Source: Rodentibacter heidelbergensis
Lineage (GTDB): Bacteria > Pseudomonadota > Gammaproteobacteria > Enterobacterales > Pasteurellaceae
NCBI RefSeq assembly: GCF_002000125.1
Contig: NZ_MLHH01000003.1
Location: forward strand, 62,001-126,000
DNA length: 64,000 nt
Direction: 5' to 3'
This document shows, one piece after another, positions 10,643-19,073 of the stretch; positions within the stretch are counted from its first letter, which is position 1; every line of letters begins with the position of its first letter. The notes beneath the pieces are model-generated. The model worked only from the letters and a program-made list of their open reading frames with translations. It was not told the DNA's origin and searched no databases. Position numbers and translations under genes: made by a program.

Positions 10643-11725
10643 TTAATCTACATACTCGGTGATAACCCTTGGCGTTAATTTCGTAATCAATTCGTAACTT
10701 AATATGCCGGTAAATTGAGCCACGGTTTCAATCGGTAATGCCTTACCCCATAAAATCACTTCATCCCCCACCTGATCTTGGCTATCCGCCCCTAAATCAA
10801 CCGTTAACATATCCATAGAAACCCGCCCGACAATCGGTACGATACGTCCGTTTAAGTAAACCGGGGTTCCCTCCGGGACATCACGGGGATATCCATCGCC
10901 ATAACCAATCGCAACCACGCCGATTTTGGTATCATTTGGGCTTGTCCAAATTCCCCCATAGCCTACCGGCTCGCCTTTTTTATGATGACGTACGGCAATC
11001 AGCGAAGAGGTTAAATCCATCACCGGGGTTAAGTTAAATTCTGACCCTACGGTATCGGTTGGCGAAATACCGTACATAATAATACCGGGACGAATCCAAT
11101 CTAAATGTGAGGCAGGCCAAAATAAAATCCCGCCTGAAGCCGCAATACTCCGCTCACCGATTTTATCTTCAGTGGCGGAAAGGAAACGCTCAATTTGGCA
11201 TAGGGTATAATCAGACTCTAGTTCATCAGCACGGCTAAAATGGCTCACGAAGCCTAAGTGCGGTTGAATTTGGGGGAGTTTTTTCAATGCTTGATAAAAT
11301 TCATCCACCTCTTCCAAAGCCACCCCCAAGCGGTGCATGCCGGTATCAATTTTAAGCCATACTTTAATTGGGCTTGGGAGGCTTGCTCGTTTTAAGGCTT
11401 CCAATTGTTCATGATTATGCACAATGGTTTCAATATTATTCACCGCAAGGATCGGCAAATCCTTTTCATCAAAAAAACCTTCGAGCAATAAAATCGGTTT
11501 TGTGATGCCGTGTGAGCGCAAAGCCAGTGCTTCTTCTAAACGGGCGACACCAAAACAATCTACCGTCTGTTCGAGTGTCGATGCCACAAAGACCACGCCA
11601 TGCCCATAGGCATTGGCTTTCACTACGGCGATAATTTTACTCTGCGGGGCTTTTTGTTTAATGACGGCTAAATTATGTTTTAAGGCTTGAGAACTAATCT
11701 TTGCCGTTGCCGGTTTTACGTTCAT
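10643..11725 (-). CDS. alr: Alanine racemase
   Basis: PLP enzyme that makes D-alanine for peptidoglycan. The PLP lysine is in [10 protein letters not shown] (K36), and the second catalytic base is the tyrosine in PVGYGGIW. Its 360 residues are the normal family size. It starts 9 nt downstream of the dnaB stop codon and runs up to pgi, an order shared with H. influenzae. Confidence 0.96.
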   Translation of the reverse strand: MNVKPATAKISSQALKHNLAVIKQKAPQSKIIAVVKANAYGHGVVFVASTLEQTVDCFGVARLEEALALRSHGITKPILLLEGFFDEKDLPILAVNNIETIVHNHEQLEALKRASLPSPIKVWLKIDTGMHRLGVALEEVDEFYQALKKLPQIQPHLGFVSHFSRADELESDYTLCQIERFLSATEDKIGERSIAASGGILFWPASHLDWIRPGIIMYGISPTDTVGSEFNLTPVMDLTSSLIAVRHHKKGEPVGYGGIWTSPNDTKIGVVAIGYGDGYPRDVPEGTPVYLNGRIVPIVGRVSMDMLTVDLGADSQDQVGDEVILWGKALPIETVAQFTGILSYELITKLTPRVITEYVD

Positions 11726-11734
11726 TATTTATCC

Positions 11735-13141
11735 TTAATAATTATCATAATACTCACGTTGTTCAGCAAGATTATCAAAGCGGGAGAACTGTCCGTTAAA
11801 TTTTAATCGCACCCGTCCAATCGGGCCGTTACGTTGTTTACCGATAATAATTTCTGCTACCCCTTTATCTTCCGAGTTATCGTTATAGACTTCATCACGA
11901 TAAATAAACATAATCAAATCGGCATCTTGCTCGATAGAGCCGGATTCACGCAAATCCGAGTTAACAGGACGTTTGTCTGCACGTTGCTCAAGGGTACGGT
12001 TTAACTGAGAAAGGGCAATAACCGGCACTTCTAATTCTTTGGCTAAGGCTTTTAAAGAACGTGAAATTTCGGCAATCTCTAAAGTACGATTATCAGAAAA
12101 AGCCGGAGCGCGCATAAGCTGCAAGTAATCCACCATAATCAAACTTAACCCCCCATTTTCACGGTAAACACGGCGTGCCCGAGAACGTAATTCTGTTGGG
12201 GTTAAACCGGAAGAATCATCAATGTAAAGGTTATTTTTTTGTTTAAACATCCCAAATACACTGCTGATTTTATTCCATTCAATTTCATCCAACCCCTGCC
12301 CTGTCCGAATTTTGGTTTGATCCACCCGAGCCAGTGAAGCAATCATACGCATCATAATCTGTTCGGCAGGCATCTCTAAGCTAAACACTAGCACCGGTTT
12401 TTCACTTGCCATTGCGGCATTTTCACAGAGGTTCATCGCAAAGGTGGTTTTTCCCATGGAAGGACGGGCAGCGACGATGATCAAATCGGAAGGTTGAAGC
12501 CCGGCGGTTTTTTTATCCAGATCGGTAAATCCTGTTGTCACGCCTGTTACGCCGGAATGATTGTCTAATTTACTCAAGGTATCAATGCGGTTAATCGTAT
12601 TTTCCAATACCTGGATGACATTTTGCGGCCCCTCACTGTCAGTACTCCGCTTTTCTGCAATGGCAAATACCTCACGCTCTGCCTCATCTAAAATCAGTTT
12701 AATATCTTGCCCTTTGGGTGAGTAACTGTTTTCTGCAATACGGTTACCTACGGCTATCAGCTCTCGCAAAATGGCTTTTTCACGCACAATATCCGCATAA
12801 GCCAAAATATTAATGGCATTGGGGGTATCGTTTGATAGCTCGGCAAGATAAGCAAACCCACCCACTTGCTCACTCATCCCCTTATTTTTTAATGCTTGAT
12901 CGAGGGTAATAAGATCAATCGGTGATTGGTTTCGTATTAATTCTTCCATAGTTTGGAAAATCATACGGTGGGCAAAGGTATAAAAATCATCGGCAATCAC
13001 CCGTTCGGCAATACCGTCCCAATGTTGATTGCTTAACATAATCCCGCCTAATACGGCTTGCTCGGCTTCAAGAGAATGAGGAGGAATGCTCACTTGGGCG
13101 GTTTGTTTATCGGATGATTTAATTTGTGGTTGAGATGCCAT
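11735..13141 (-). CDS. dnaB: DnaB replicative DNA helicase
   Basis: Hexameric helicase that unwinds DNA at the replication fork. The N-terminal domain (VPPHSLEAEQAVLGG type, here IPPHSLEAEQAVLGG) is followed by a RecA-like ATPase domain with Walker A ARPSMGKTTFA, Walker B LIMVDYLQLM and ESGSIEQDADLI near the C-terminus. No intein is present. I chose the ATG at 13141 (MASQPQIKSSDK, 468 residues), which fits the family; an ATG at 13162 would add seven hydrophobic residues. Confidence 0.96.
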   Translation of the reverse strand: MASQPQIKSSDKQTAQVSIPPHSLEAEQAVLGGIMLSNQHWDGIAERVIADDFYTFAHRMIFQTMEELIRNQSPIDLITLDQALKNKGMSEQVGGFAYLAELSNDTPNAINILAYADIVREKAILRELIAVGNRIAENSYSPKGQDIKLILDEAEREVFAIAEKRSTDSEGPQNVIQVLENTINRIDTLSKLDNHSGVTGVTTGFTDLDKKTAGLQPSDLIIVAARPSMGKTTFAMNLCENAAMASEKPVLVFSLEMPAEQIMMRMIASLARVDQTKIRTGQGLDEIEWNKISSVFGMFKQKNNLYIDDSSGLTPTELRSRARRVYRENGGLSLIMVDYLQLMRAPAFSDNRTLEIAEISRSLKALAKELEVPVIALSQLNRTLEQRADKRPVNSDLRESGSIEQDADLIMFIYRDEVYNDNSEDKGVAEIIIGKQRNGPIGRVRLKFNGQFSRFDNLAEQREYYDNY

Positions 13142-13205
13142 AAATACGTTGAGGTATAACAAAATTAGTGGCTATGATACCGCAAATAGCAGGGAGATTT
13201 AAGAA

Positions 13206-13280
13206 AAAAGTGCGGTCAGAAAAGACAAAGTTTTTTGAATGTTGGCTTTGCCAACAGCACCGAAGAGGTGAATAAATCAC
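13206..13280. repeat. Intergenic repeat, copy 2 (USS plus double hairpin)
   Basis: An uptake signal (AAAAGTGCGGTCAG) is followed by a perfect hairpin TGTTGGC-TTT-GCCAACA (13240-13256) and a second small hairpin CACC-GAAGA-GGTG (13258-13270), ending AATAAATCAC. It resembles 8123-8191 in order and in core sequence. It lies between dnaB and pykA. Confidence 0.55.
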
Positions 13281-13320
13281 TTTGCTAATTGTTTTATCTG
13301 ATGATGTTTTATCCCCCTAT

Positions 13321-13350
13321 AAAAATAAAAAACGGTGGGAAAACCCACCG
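13321..13350 (-). terminator. Intrinsic terminator after pykA
   Basis: Hairpin CGGTGGG-AAAA-CCCACCG (13333-13350) followed on the minus strand by TTTTTTATTTTT, directly downstream of the pykA stop. Confidence 0.92.
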
Positions 13351-13372
13351 CTCTTTCTTCTCAATTTGCTGA

Positions 13373-14809
13373 TTACTCAACGATTAAAGTACGACATACA
13401 TTCGTATGTTTGATAGTTTCATCACCTTGAGTGAGTAATACCAAATCACCGGAATTTAAGTAGCCTTTTTCTTTCAGTAAAGCAATCGCGGCTTGTGCGC
13501 CATTCGCACTACGAGATTCTGTATCGCTAAATACCGGCGTTACCCCACGGTATAAGGCACAAAGATTAAGGGTTTCTTGATTACGGGATAAAGCGAAAAT
13601 CGGCAACCCGGAGCTGATACGAGACATATATAATGCCGTACGGCCTGAATGGGTTAAGGTGATAATCGCCGCAATGCCTTTCATATGGTTAGCAGAATAC
13701 ATTGCCGACATCGCAACAGCTTCTTCAATATCTGTAAACTCTTTATCCATACGGTGACGGGAAACGTTCACACTTGGCATTTTCTCTGCCCCCAAACAAA
13801 CACGCGCCATCGCAGCCACAGTTTCTGCCGGATATTGACCTGCAGCCGTTTCTGCTGAAAGCATTACCGCATCAGTTCCGTCTAACACCGCATTCGCCAC
13901 GTCCATCACTTCTGCACGAGTTGGCATTGGGTTACTAATCATCGATTCCATCATTTGTGTCGCTGTAATCACCGCACGGTTTAATTGACGTGAACGACGG
14001 ATTAATTTTTTCTGCACCCCGACTAATTCAGGATCACCAATTTCAACCCCTAAGTCACCACGAGCCACCATAATCACATCAGAGGCTAAAATAATGTCAT
14101 CCATCGCCGCATCATCTACCACAGTTTCTGCACGTTCCACTTTTGCCACAATTTTCGCATTTAAACCTGCTTGTTGTGCCAGTTCACGGGCATAATTGAG
14201 ATCAGCACTTGAACGAGGGAAAGACACGGCCAAGAAATCCACACCAATGCGAGCCGCTGTAATGATGTCTGCTTTATCTTTTTCCGTTAAGGCATCAGCC
14301 GATAAACCACCGCCTAATTTATTGATCCCTTTATTATTGGATAATGGGCCACCAACCGTTACTTCGGTAAAGACTTTCGCCCCTTCTGTGGATAACACTT
14401 TTAATTGCACACGGCCATCGTCTAATAAAAGAATATCACCCGGCACCACATCTTGCGGAAGGGTTTTGTAGTCTAAACCGACAGCCTCTTGATTACCTTC
14501 ACCTTTTGGTAATTCCGCATCAAGAATAAATTTATCTCCGACATTTAAGAAAATTTTGCCATCTTTGAAAGTAGAAACACGAATTTTAGGCCCTTGTAAA
14601 TCCCCTAAAATTGCCACCGTCTTACCTAATTTTTTCGCAATAGAACGAACACGTTCAGCACGCTCGATATGATCTTCAGGCGTACCGTGTGAGAAATTCA
14701 TACGCACTACGTTTGCACCTGCCGCAATAATTTTCTCAAGATTATTATCGCGATCGGTTGCCGGTCCCATGGTACATACAATCTTCGTTCTTCTTAGTCT
14801 TCTAGACAT
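13373..14809 (-). CDS. pykA: Pyruvate kinase (PykA type)
   Basis: Last ATP-forming step of glycolysis, phosphoenolpyruvate to pyruvate. The 478-residue protein begins [19 protein letters not shown] and carries the active-site region VVRMNFSHG, then VARGDLGVE and the lysine-containing KIVAKVER. It resembles E. coli PykA (the AMP-activated isozyme) more than PykF. It is transcribed alone from a good promoter at 14888-14916 and ends at a strong terminator. Confidence 0.96.
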   Translation of the reverse strand: MSRRLRRTKIVCTMGPATDRDNNLEKIIAAGANVVRMNFSHGTPEDHIERAERVRSIAKKLGKTVAILGDLQGPKIRVSTFKDGKIFLNVGDKFILDAELPKGEGNQEAVGLDYKTLPQDVVPGDILLLDDGRVQLKVLSTEGAKVFTEVTVGGPLSNNKGINKLGGGLSADALTEKDKADIITAARIGVDFLAVSFPRSSADLNYARELAQQAGLNAKIVAKVERAETVVDDAAMDDIILASDVIMVARGDLGVEIGDPELVGVQKKLIRRSRQLNRAVITATQMMESMISNPMPTRAEVMDVANAVLDGTDAVMLSAETAAGQYPAETVAAMARVCLGAEKMPSVNVSRHRMDKEFTDIEEAVAMSAMYSANHMKGIAAIITLTHSGRTALYMSRISSGLPIFALSRNQETLNLCALYRGVTPVFSDTESRSANGAQAAIALLKEKGYLNSGDLVLLTQGDETIKHTNVCRTLIVE

Positions 14810-14887
14810 TATTCTACTCCGTCAATATTAATATAAAAAAATAAAACCAACTCGCTCAAGCCTTTTGAGCAGAGTAAATCGGCGCGC

Positions 14888-14916
14888 ATTATACGCTTAA
14901 AAAAACGCAAAATCAA
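14888..14916 (-). promoter_or_regulatory. pykA promoter
   Basis: On the minus strand TTGATT and TATAAT are separated by 17 bases, followed by a GC-rich GCGCGCC discriminator. The start codon lies about 70 nt beyond the expected transcription start. Confidence 0.75.
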
Positions 14917-14991
14917 AAAAGAGTTCCCCCTTTTCCCTCTTCGTTTTTTGTATATTTTTTTAGCATCTATAACAAATACCAAAGAAATTTC

Positions 14992-15020
14992 TTGTCTTAA
15001 TAAAAAAAACTGTTTATTAT
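14992..15020 (+). promoter_or_regulatory. tRNA-Val promoter
   Basis: TTGTCT and TATTAT are spaced by 17 bases, ending 13 bases before the mature tRNA-Val 5' end. Confidence 0.65.
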
Positions 15021-15033
15021 CCACGCCATTCGA

Positions 15034-15111
15034 TGCGACTATAGCTCAGTTGGTTAGAGCACCACCTTGACATGGTGGGGGTCACTGGTTCGAGTCCAGC
15101 TAGTCGCACCA
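15034..15111 (+). tRNA. tRNA-Val (anticodon GAC)
   Basis: Full cloverleaf: acceptor stem TGCGACT pairs with AGTCGCA, CCA is encoded, the anticodon stem CCACC/GGTGG encloses loop TTGACAT giving anticodon GAC, and the T-loop is GGTTCGAGTCC. A hairpin terminator follows at 15156. Confidence 0.95.
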
Positions 15112-15155
15112 TCACTTATTTCAACGCCGTTCAATAGCGTTCAAAACAGAAACAT

Positions 15156-15192
15156 AATAGCTAGATTTATCAAGGATCTAGCTATTTTTTTA
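15156..15192 (+). terminator. Terminator after tRNA-Val
   Basis: Hairpin AATAGCTAGAT (15156-15166) / ATCTAGCTATT (15176-15186) followed by a T tract. It separates the tRNA from sfsA. Confidence 0.85.
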
Positions 15193-15228
15193 TCCGTTTT
15201 CGTTCAAAATTAACAATTAAGGATAATC

Positions 15229-15945
15229 ATGCAACTTCCTGCTCTCCAATCTGCAAAATTAATTCGCCGTTATAAACGTTTTCTCGCGGATATTGAATTG
15301 CCCAATGGTGAAGTCATCACCATTCATTGTGCAAATACCGGTGCCATGACCGGTTGTGGCGAAAAAGGCGATACGGTTTGGTATTCTCATTCCGACAGTC
15401 AAACCCGAAAATACCCTCACTCTTGGGAACTCACCCAACTTGCCAATGGACAACTGTGCTGCATTAATACTCATCGTTCAAATCAGTTGGTGTTAGAAGC
15501 TCTGCAAAACAAGCAAATTAAAGAATTAGCGATGTATGATGAAATCTATCCTGAAGTCAAATACGGTGAAGAGAACAGTCGAATTGATTTTTTACTTAAA
15601 GGTGAAAACTTACCCGATTGTTATGTAGAGGTGAAATCCATCACCTTAGTAAAAGGCAATCTGGGGATGTTCCCAGATGCGGTTACTACAAGGGGACAAA
15701 AACATGTACGAGAGCTATTGGCAATGAAAAAGCAAGGTCATCGGGCCGTCGTACTTTTCGCTGGTCTGCATAATGGATTTGATCGTTTTAAAATCGCTGA
15801 ATATATCGATCCCGATTACGATCGACTATTAAAAGAGGCTATAGCACAAGGTGTTGAGGCCTATGCTTATGCAGGTGAGTTTGAAATTTCAGCGGGAATT
15901 CCTACCGCACTTTCTTTAACCGAAGCCGTGCCATACATGAAATGA
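15229..15945 (+). CDS. sfsA: SfsA, sugar fermentation stimulation protein
   Basis: Conserved 238-residue protein with OB-like N-terminal and PD-(D/E)XK nuclease-like C-terminal regions, including RIDFLL near residue 123 and YVEVKSITL near 140. E. coli SfsA was named from a maltose fermentation effect, but its activity is not settled. AAGGATAATC precedes the ATG. An uptake signal lies near the 3' end within the coding region. Confidence 0.93.
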   Translation: MQLPALQSAKLIRRYKRFLADIELPNGEVITIHCANTGAMTGCGEKGDTVWYSHSDSQTRKYPHSWELTQLANGQLCCINTHRSNQLVLEALQNKQIKELAMYDEIYPEVKYGEENSRIDFLLKGENLPDCYVEVKSITLVKGNLGMFPDAVTTRGQKHVRELLAMKKQGHRAVVLFAGLHNGFDRFKIAEYIDPDYDRLLKEAIAQGVEAYAYAGEFEISAGIPTALSLTEAVPYMK

Positions 15946-15972
15946 TTTTTGAGAATTATTTTCATTTAGTTA

Positions 15973-16001
15973 TTGACAGTGTTATTGATAATAATTATCA
16001 T
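15973..16001 (+). promoter_or_regulatory. Promoter overlapped by a Fur-box-like palindrome
   Basis: TTGACA (15973-15978) and TATCAT (15996-16001) are spaced by exactly 17 bases. The spacer and -10 hold a perfect 7-1-7 inverted repeat TGATAAT-A-ATTATCA (15986-16000), which matches the core of the Fur box. Iron-loaded Fur bound there would block RNA polymerase. Confidence 0.78.
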
Positions 16002-16007
16002 ATCGAC

Positions 16008-16099
16008 ATTCTAATAACAACAAGCTGGTTTCAATAAAAAATATTCAGCGATAATCACTCCAACATTCCCGCCTATTTCCCACAAATAGGCTTTTTTTT
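16008..16099 (+). ncRNA. Candidate Fur-repressed small RNA (RyhB/HrrF-type role)
   Basis: A promoter with a Fur-like operator at 15973-16001 leads, after only about 92 nt, to a perfect terminator hairpin GCCTATTT / AAATAGGC (16071-16078 and 16084-16091) followed by nine Ts. No reading frame of useful size lies between, so the transcript is probably a non-coding RNA. A single-stranded, C-rich stretch (ATCACTCCAACATTCCC) precedes the terminator, as in iron-sparing small RNAs that pair with mRNA. Fur-regulated small RNAs are known in H. influenzae (HrrF) and Aggregatibacter; whether this is that locus needs a sequence comparison. The tyrS promoter lies downstream of the terminator. Confidence 0.7.
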
Positions 16100-16101
16100 T
16101 G

Positions 16102-16129
16102 TTCACAAATTTTTAAGATTCCCTATAAT
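16102..16129 (+). promoter_or_regulatory. tyrS promoter
   Basis: TTCACA (16102-16107) and a perfect TATAAT (16124-16129) are separated by 16 bases, about 36 nt before the tyrS start codon. Confidence 0.75.
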
Positions 16130-16164
16130 AAGCCCTTCTCAAAATCATAATTAGGAAATCAATA

Positions 16165-17352
16165 ATGACTGATATTAATACTGTTCTCGCAGAACTGAAG
16201 CGTGGCACGGATGAAATTCTTTCCGAAGCAGATTTAATTGAAAAACTTAAAGAAAATCGTCCGTTAAGAGTAAAATTAGGTGCTGATCCTACTGCACCGG
16301 ATATTCACTTAGGGCATACAGTCGTACTCAACAAATTACGCCAATTCCAACAGTTAGGTCATGATGTATATTTCTTAATTGGTGATTTTACCGGTATGGT
16401 GGGCGATCCTTCCGGCAAAAATACCACCCGCCCTCCCCTTAGCCGTGAAGATGTATTACGCAATGCGGAAACCTACAAAGAACAAATTTTCAAAATTCTT
16501 GACCCACAAAAAACCAAAATTGTTTTTAATTCCGAATGGTTAGGTCAATTAGGCACAGAAGGGATGATCCGTCTTGCCAGCAACTATACCGTTGCCCGTA
16601 TGCTTGAACGTGATGATTTCAAAAAACGCTTTAACAACAATCAACCTATTGCGATTCACGAATTTATTTATCCACTCTTGCAAGGGCACGATTCTGTGGC
16701 ATTAGATGCGGATGTGGAACTGGGCGGTACAGATCAGAAATTCAATTTATTAGTGGGACGTGAATTACAAAAATCAGCGGGTAAAAAACCACAGGTGGCG
16801 ATCACCATGCCATTGCTTGTGGGCTTAGACGGTGAGAAAAAAATGTCCAAATCCCTCGGTAACTACATTGGTGTGACCGATGCGCCAAATGATATGTTCG
16901 GTAAAGTGATGTCGATTTCCGATGAACTAATGTGGGATTGGTATAATCTGCTTTCATTCCGTCCGCTAAGTGACATTGAACAACTCAAAAGTGATGTCAA
17001 AAATGGCAAAAACCCACGAGATGTGAAAATTTTACTTGCCAAAGAATTAATTGCCCGTTTCCACGATGAGGCGGCAGCCAATGCCGCAGAGCAAGAATTT
17101 ATCAATCGTTTCCAAAAAGGTGCGATGCCGGATGAAATGCCGGAATTTACCTTTAATGGTGAAATTGGATTGGCAACGCTGTTAAAAGAAGCGGGGTTAG
17201 TGCCTTCCACATCTGAAGCGATTCGCTCAGCGCAACAAGGTGGCGTGAAAATCAATGGTGAAAAAGTTGATAATGTGAAAGAAAATGCGCCAAAAGGCAC
17301 TCATGTTTACCAAGTGGGTAAACGTAAATTTGCACGAGTAACCGTGGAATAA
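16165..17352 (+). CDS. tyrS: Tyrosyl-tRNA synthetase
   Basis: Charges tRNA-Tyr. The 395-residue protein has the class I signature HLGHT (residues 48-52, the HIGH equivalent), the KMSKS motif in [10 protein letters not shown], and a C-terminal S4 RNA-binding domain (about 330-395). This is the longer-type TyrRS with the HLGH variant that is common in Pasteurellaceae. It sits between the candidate small RNA and a terminator, so it is probably monocistronic. Confidence 0.96.
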   Translation: MTDINTVLAELKRGTDEILSEADLIEKLKENRPLRVKLGADPTAPDIHLGHTVVLNKLRQFQQLGHDVYFLIGDFTGMVGDPSGKNTTRPPLSREDVLRNAETYKEQIFKILDPQKTKIVFNSEWLGQLGTEGMIRLASNYTVARMLERDDFKKRFNNNQPIAIHEFIYPLLQGHDSVALDADVELGGTDQKFNLLVGRELQKSAGKKPQVAITMPLLVGLDGEKKMSKSLGNYIGVTDAPNDMFGKVMSISDELMWDWYNLLSFRPLSDIEQLKSDVKNGKNPRDVKILLAKELIARFHDEAAANAAEQEFINRFQKGAMPDEMPEFTFNGEIGLATLLKEAGLVPSTSEAIRSAQQGGVKINGEKVDNVKENAPKGTHVYQVGKRKFARVTVE

Positions 17353-17370
17353 TAAAACACATCGAAAAAT

Positions 17371-17397
17371 AACCGCACTTTTAAGGTGCGGTTTTTT
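17371..17397 (+). terminator. tyrS terminator containing an uptake signal
   Basis: AACCGCAC (17371-17378) pairs with GTGCGGTT (17386-17393), followed by TTTTTT. The left arm is part of a full uptake signal ACCGCACTT. The right arm is a one-base variant of it. Confidence 0.85.
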
Positions 17398-17461
17398 CTA
17401 AAAGCAGAAGGCGAAAAGCATAAATCATTGATGCCTTCCTCTATTTATAAGGAAAATGACT

Positions 17462-18403
17462 ATGAGCCATAAAATTTGGGTAACCGGTGATGCTGTGGTG
17501 GATCTCATTCCGGACGGTGAAAATCATTATTTACGTTGTGCCGGGGGAGCACCAGCAAATGTGGCAGTCGGCGTTGCCCGTTTAGGCAGTGAAAGTGCAT
17601 TTATCGGCCGTGTAGGAAATGATCCACTCGGTCAATTTATGCAAGAGACCCTAAACTCGGAAAAAGTGGATACCTCCCATATGATTTTAGATCCGCAACA
17701 TCGCACTTCAACAGTGATTGTTGGGTTAGACAACGGTGAACGCAGTTTCACTTTTATGGTCAATCCAAGTGCTGATCAGTTTCTGCAAACCAGTGATCTC
17801 CCGCCATTCCAAAGTGGGGAATGGTTACATTGCTGCTCTATCGCCCTCATTAATAACCCATCACGGGAAGCCACCTTTGAAGCCATTCGCCGTATCAAAG
17901 TAGCGGGGGGATTTTTCTCTTTCGATCCGAATTTGCGTGAGTCGCTGTGGTCGAGCCTAGAGGAAATGAAAACCGTGGTCATGGAAGCGGTCGCTTTAGC
18001 GGATGTATTAAAATTTTCCGAAGAAGAACTCACCCTTTTAACTAACACGGACAGTCTTGAAAAAGCCTTTGAAAAAATCACCGCACTTTATCCGGAAAAA
18101 CTCATTATCGTTACTCTTGGAAAAGAGGGGGCGTTATATCACCTTGCCGGTAAAAAAGAGATTGTTGCGGGTAAAGCTTTAAAACCGGTTGATACAACCG
18201 GCGCAGGCGATGCTTTTGTGGGCGGATTATTAGCCGGTCTTTCTCAACATGAAAATTGGAAAGAGAACGACATATTAGTGAAAATTATCCGCCAAGCCAA
18301 TGCTTGCGGAGCCTTGGCAACAACGGCAAAAGGGGCAATGTCAGCGTTGCCAAATAAAACACAATTAGCTGAATTTTTAGCAACCTCATCCAAAGGTGTG
18401 TGA
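17462..18403 (+). CDS. scrK: Fructokinase (PfkB family)
   Basis: Phosphorylates the fructose released by sucrose-6-phosphate hydrolase. Visible signatures of the ribokinase/PfkB family are GGAPANVAVGVARLG near residue 25 and the C-terminal DTTGAGDAFVGG anion-hole motif. I prefer the ATG at 17462 (MSHKIWVTGD, 313 residues), which has AAGGA at a proper distance; an in-frame ATG at 17456 is too close to it. The sucrose hydrolase gene lies 670 nt downstream. No sucrose PTS transporter or regulator gene lies next to it here. Confidence 0.88.
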   Translation: MSHKIWVTGDAVVDLIPDGENHYLRCAGGAPANVAVGVARLGSESAFIGRVGNDPLGQFMQETLNSEKVDTSHMILDPQHRTSTVIVGLDNGERSFTFMVNPSADQFLQTSDLPPFQSGEWLHCCSIALINNPSREATFEAIRRIKVAGGFFSFDPNLRESLWSSLEEMKTVVMEAVALADVLKFSEEELTLLTNTDSLEKAFEKITALYPEKLIIVTLGKEGALYHLAGKKEIVAGKALKPVDTTGAGDAFVGGLLAGLSQHENWKENDILVKIIRQANACGALATTAKGAMSALPNKTQLAEFLATSSKGV

Positions 18404-18454
18404 TTATCTCACTCACCTTCTTATTAAAGTGCGGTCATAAACGGAGGTATTTTT

Positions 18455-19066
18455 ATGAAACTATGGTATTCCGATTCCAGCCCTTATGCGCGAAAAGTAC
18501 GCACTGTGATGTATTATCACCAATTACAAAACCAAATTGAATTGTTACAAGCCACCAGTGGAATGGACAAAAATTCCCCCCACAATCAAGATAACCCCCT
18601 TGGGCGTTTACCTGCGCTTCAAATGGAAAATGGCGAATGGTTATACAACAGCTCACTGATTGCGGAATATCTCGATCATTTGGGTTCACAACCTTCTCTG
18701 TATGGTAGTGGGGAGCAACGTTGGCAAATTCTCCGGTTACATTATTTAGCCGATGGCGTGTTAGAAAATGAAATCGCCGTGATACCGGAGAAACGCCTAC
18801 GCCCTCAATCAGAATGGTGGTTAGAGCGCCATCAACAAATTTTTCAGCGTACCGAACAAAGCCTTATTGCCATAGCGCAGTCGATTGATGTATTCGGTGA
18901 AGCGCTCAATATCGGTACAATCAATGCGGTCTGTGCCATTGATTTTCTGCTCTTCCGTGACGACTGGACGCATGCCTCTCAGCATTCCGCTATGGCCTCA
19001 TTAAAATCTTGGGCGGAAAAAATGAATGCTCGCTATGCTTGTTTAAATGAAACTTATCCCAAATAG
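18455..19066 (+). CDS. Glutathione S-transferase family protein
   Basis: The 203 residues have a thioredoxin-like N-terminal domain (about 1-80: MKLWYSDSSPYARKVRTVM, cis-proline region LGRLPALQ, and ENGEWLYNSSLIAEYLD) followed by a helical C-terminal domain. It resembles E. coli YibF-type GSTs. Ser/Cys usage at SSPYARK suggests glutathione binding, but the substrate is unknown. It is flanked by fructokinase and sucrose hydrolase genes, with the downstream ribosome-binding site overlapping its stop codon. It therefore shares a transcript with sugar genes for no obvious metabolic reason. Confidence 0.85.
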   Translation: MKLWYSDSSPYARKVRTVMYYHQLQNQIELLQATSGMDKNSPHNQDNPLGRLPALQMENGEWLYNSSLIAEYLDHLGSQPSLYGSGEQRWQILRLHYLADGVLENEIAVIPEKRLRPQSEWWLERHQQIFQRTEQSLIAIAQSIDVFGEALNIGTINAVCAIDFLLFRDDWTHASQHSAMASLKSWAEKMNARYACLNETYPK

Positions 19067-19073
19067 GACAACA

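Noticed and set aside
14809..15024. Small basic protein upstream of pykA on the minus strand
   Set aside because: The frame covers the pykA promoter and leader; its composition (KKRRGKRGN, FFYINI) is what an AT-rich leader gives, and there is no ribosome-binding site.
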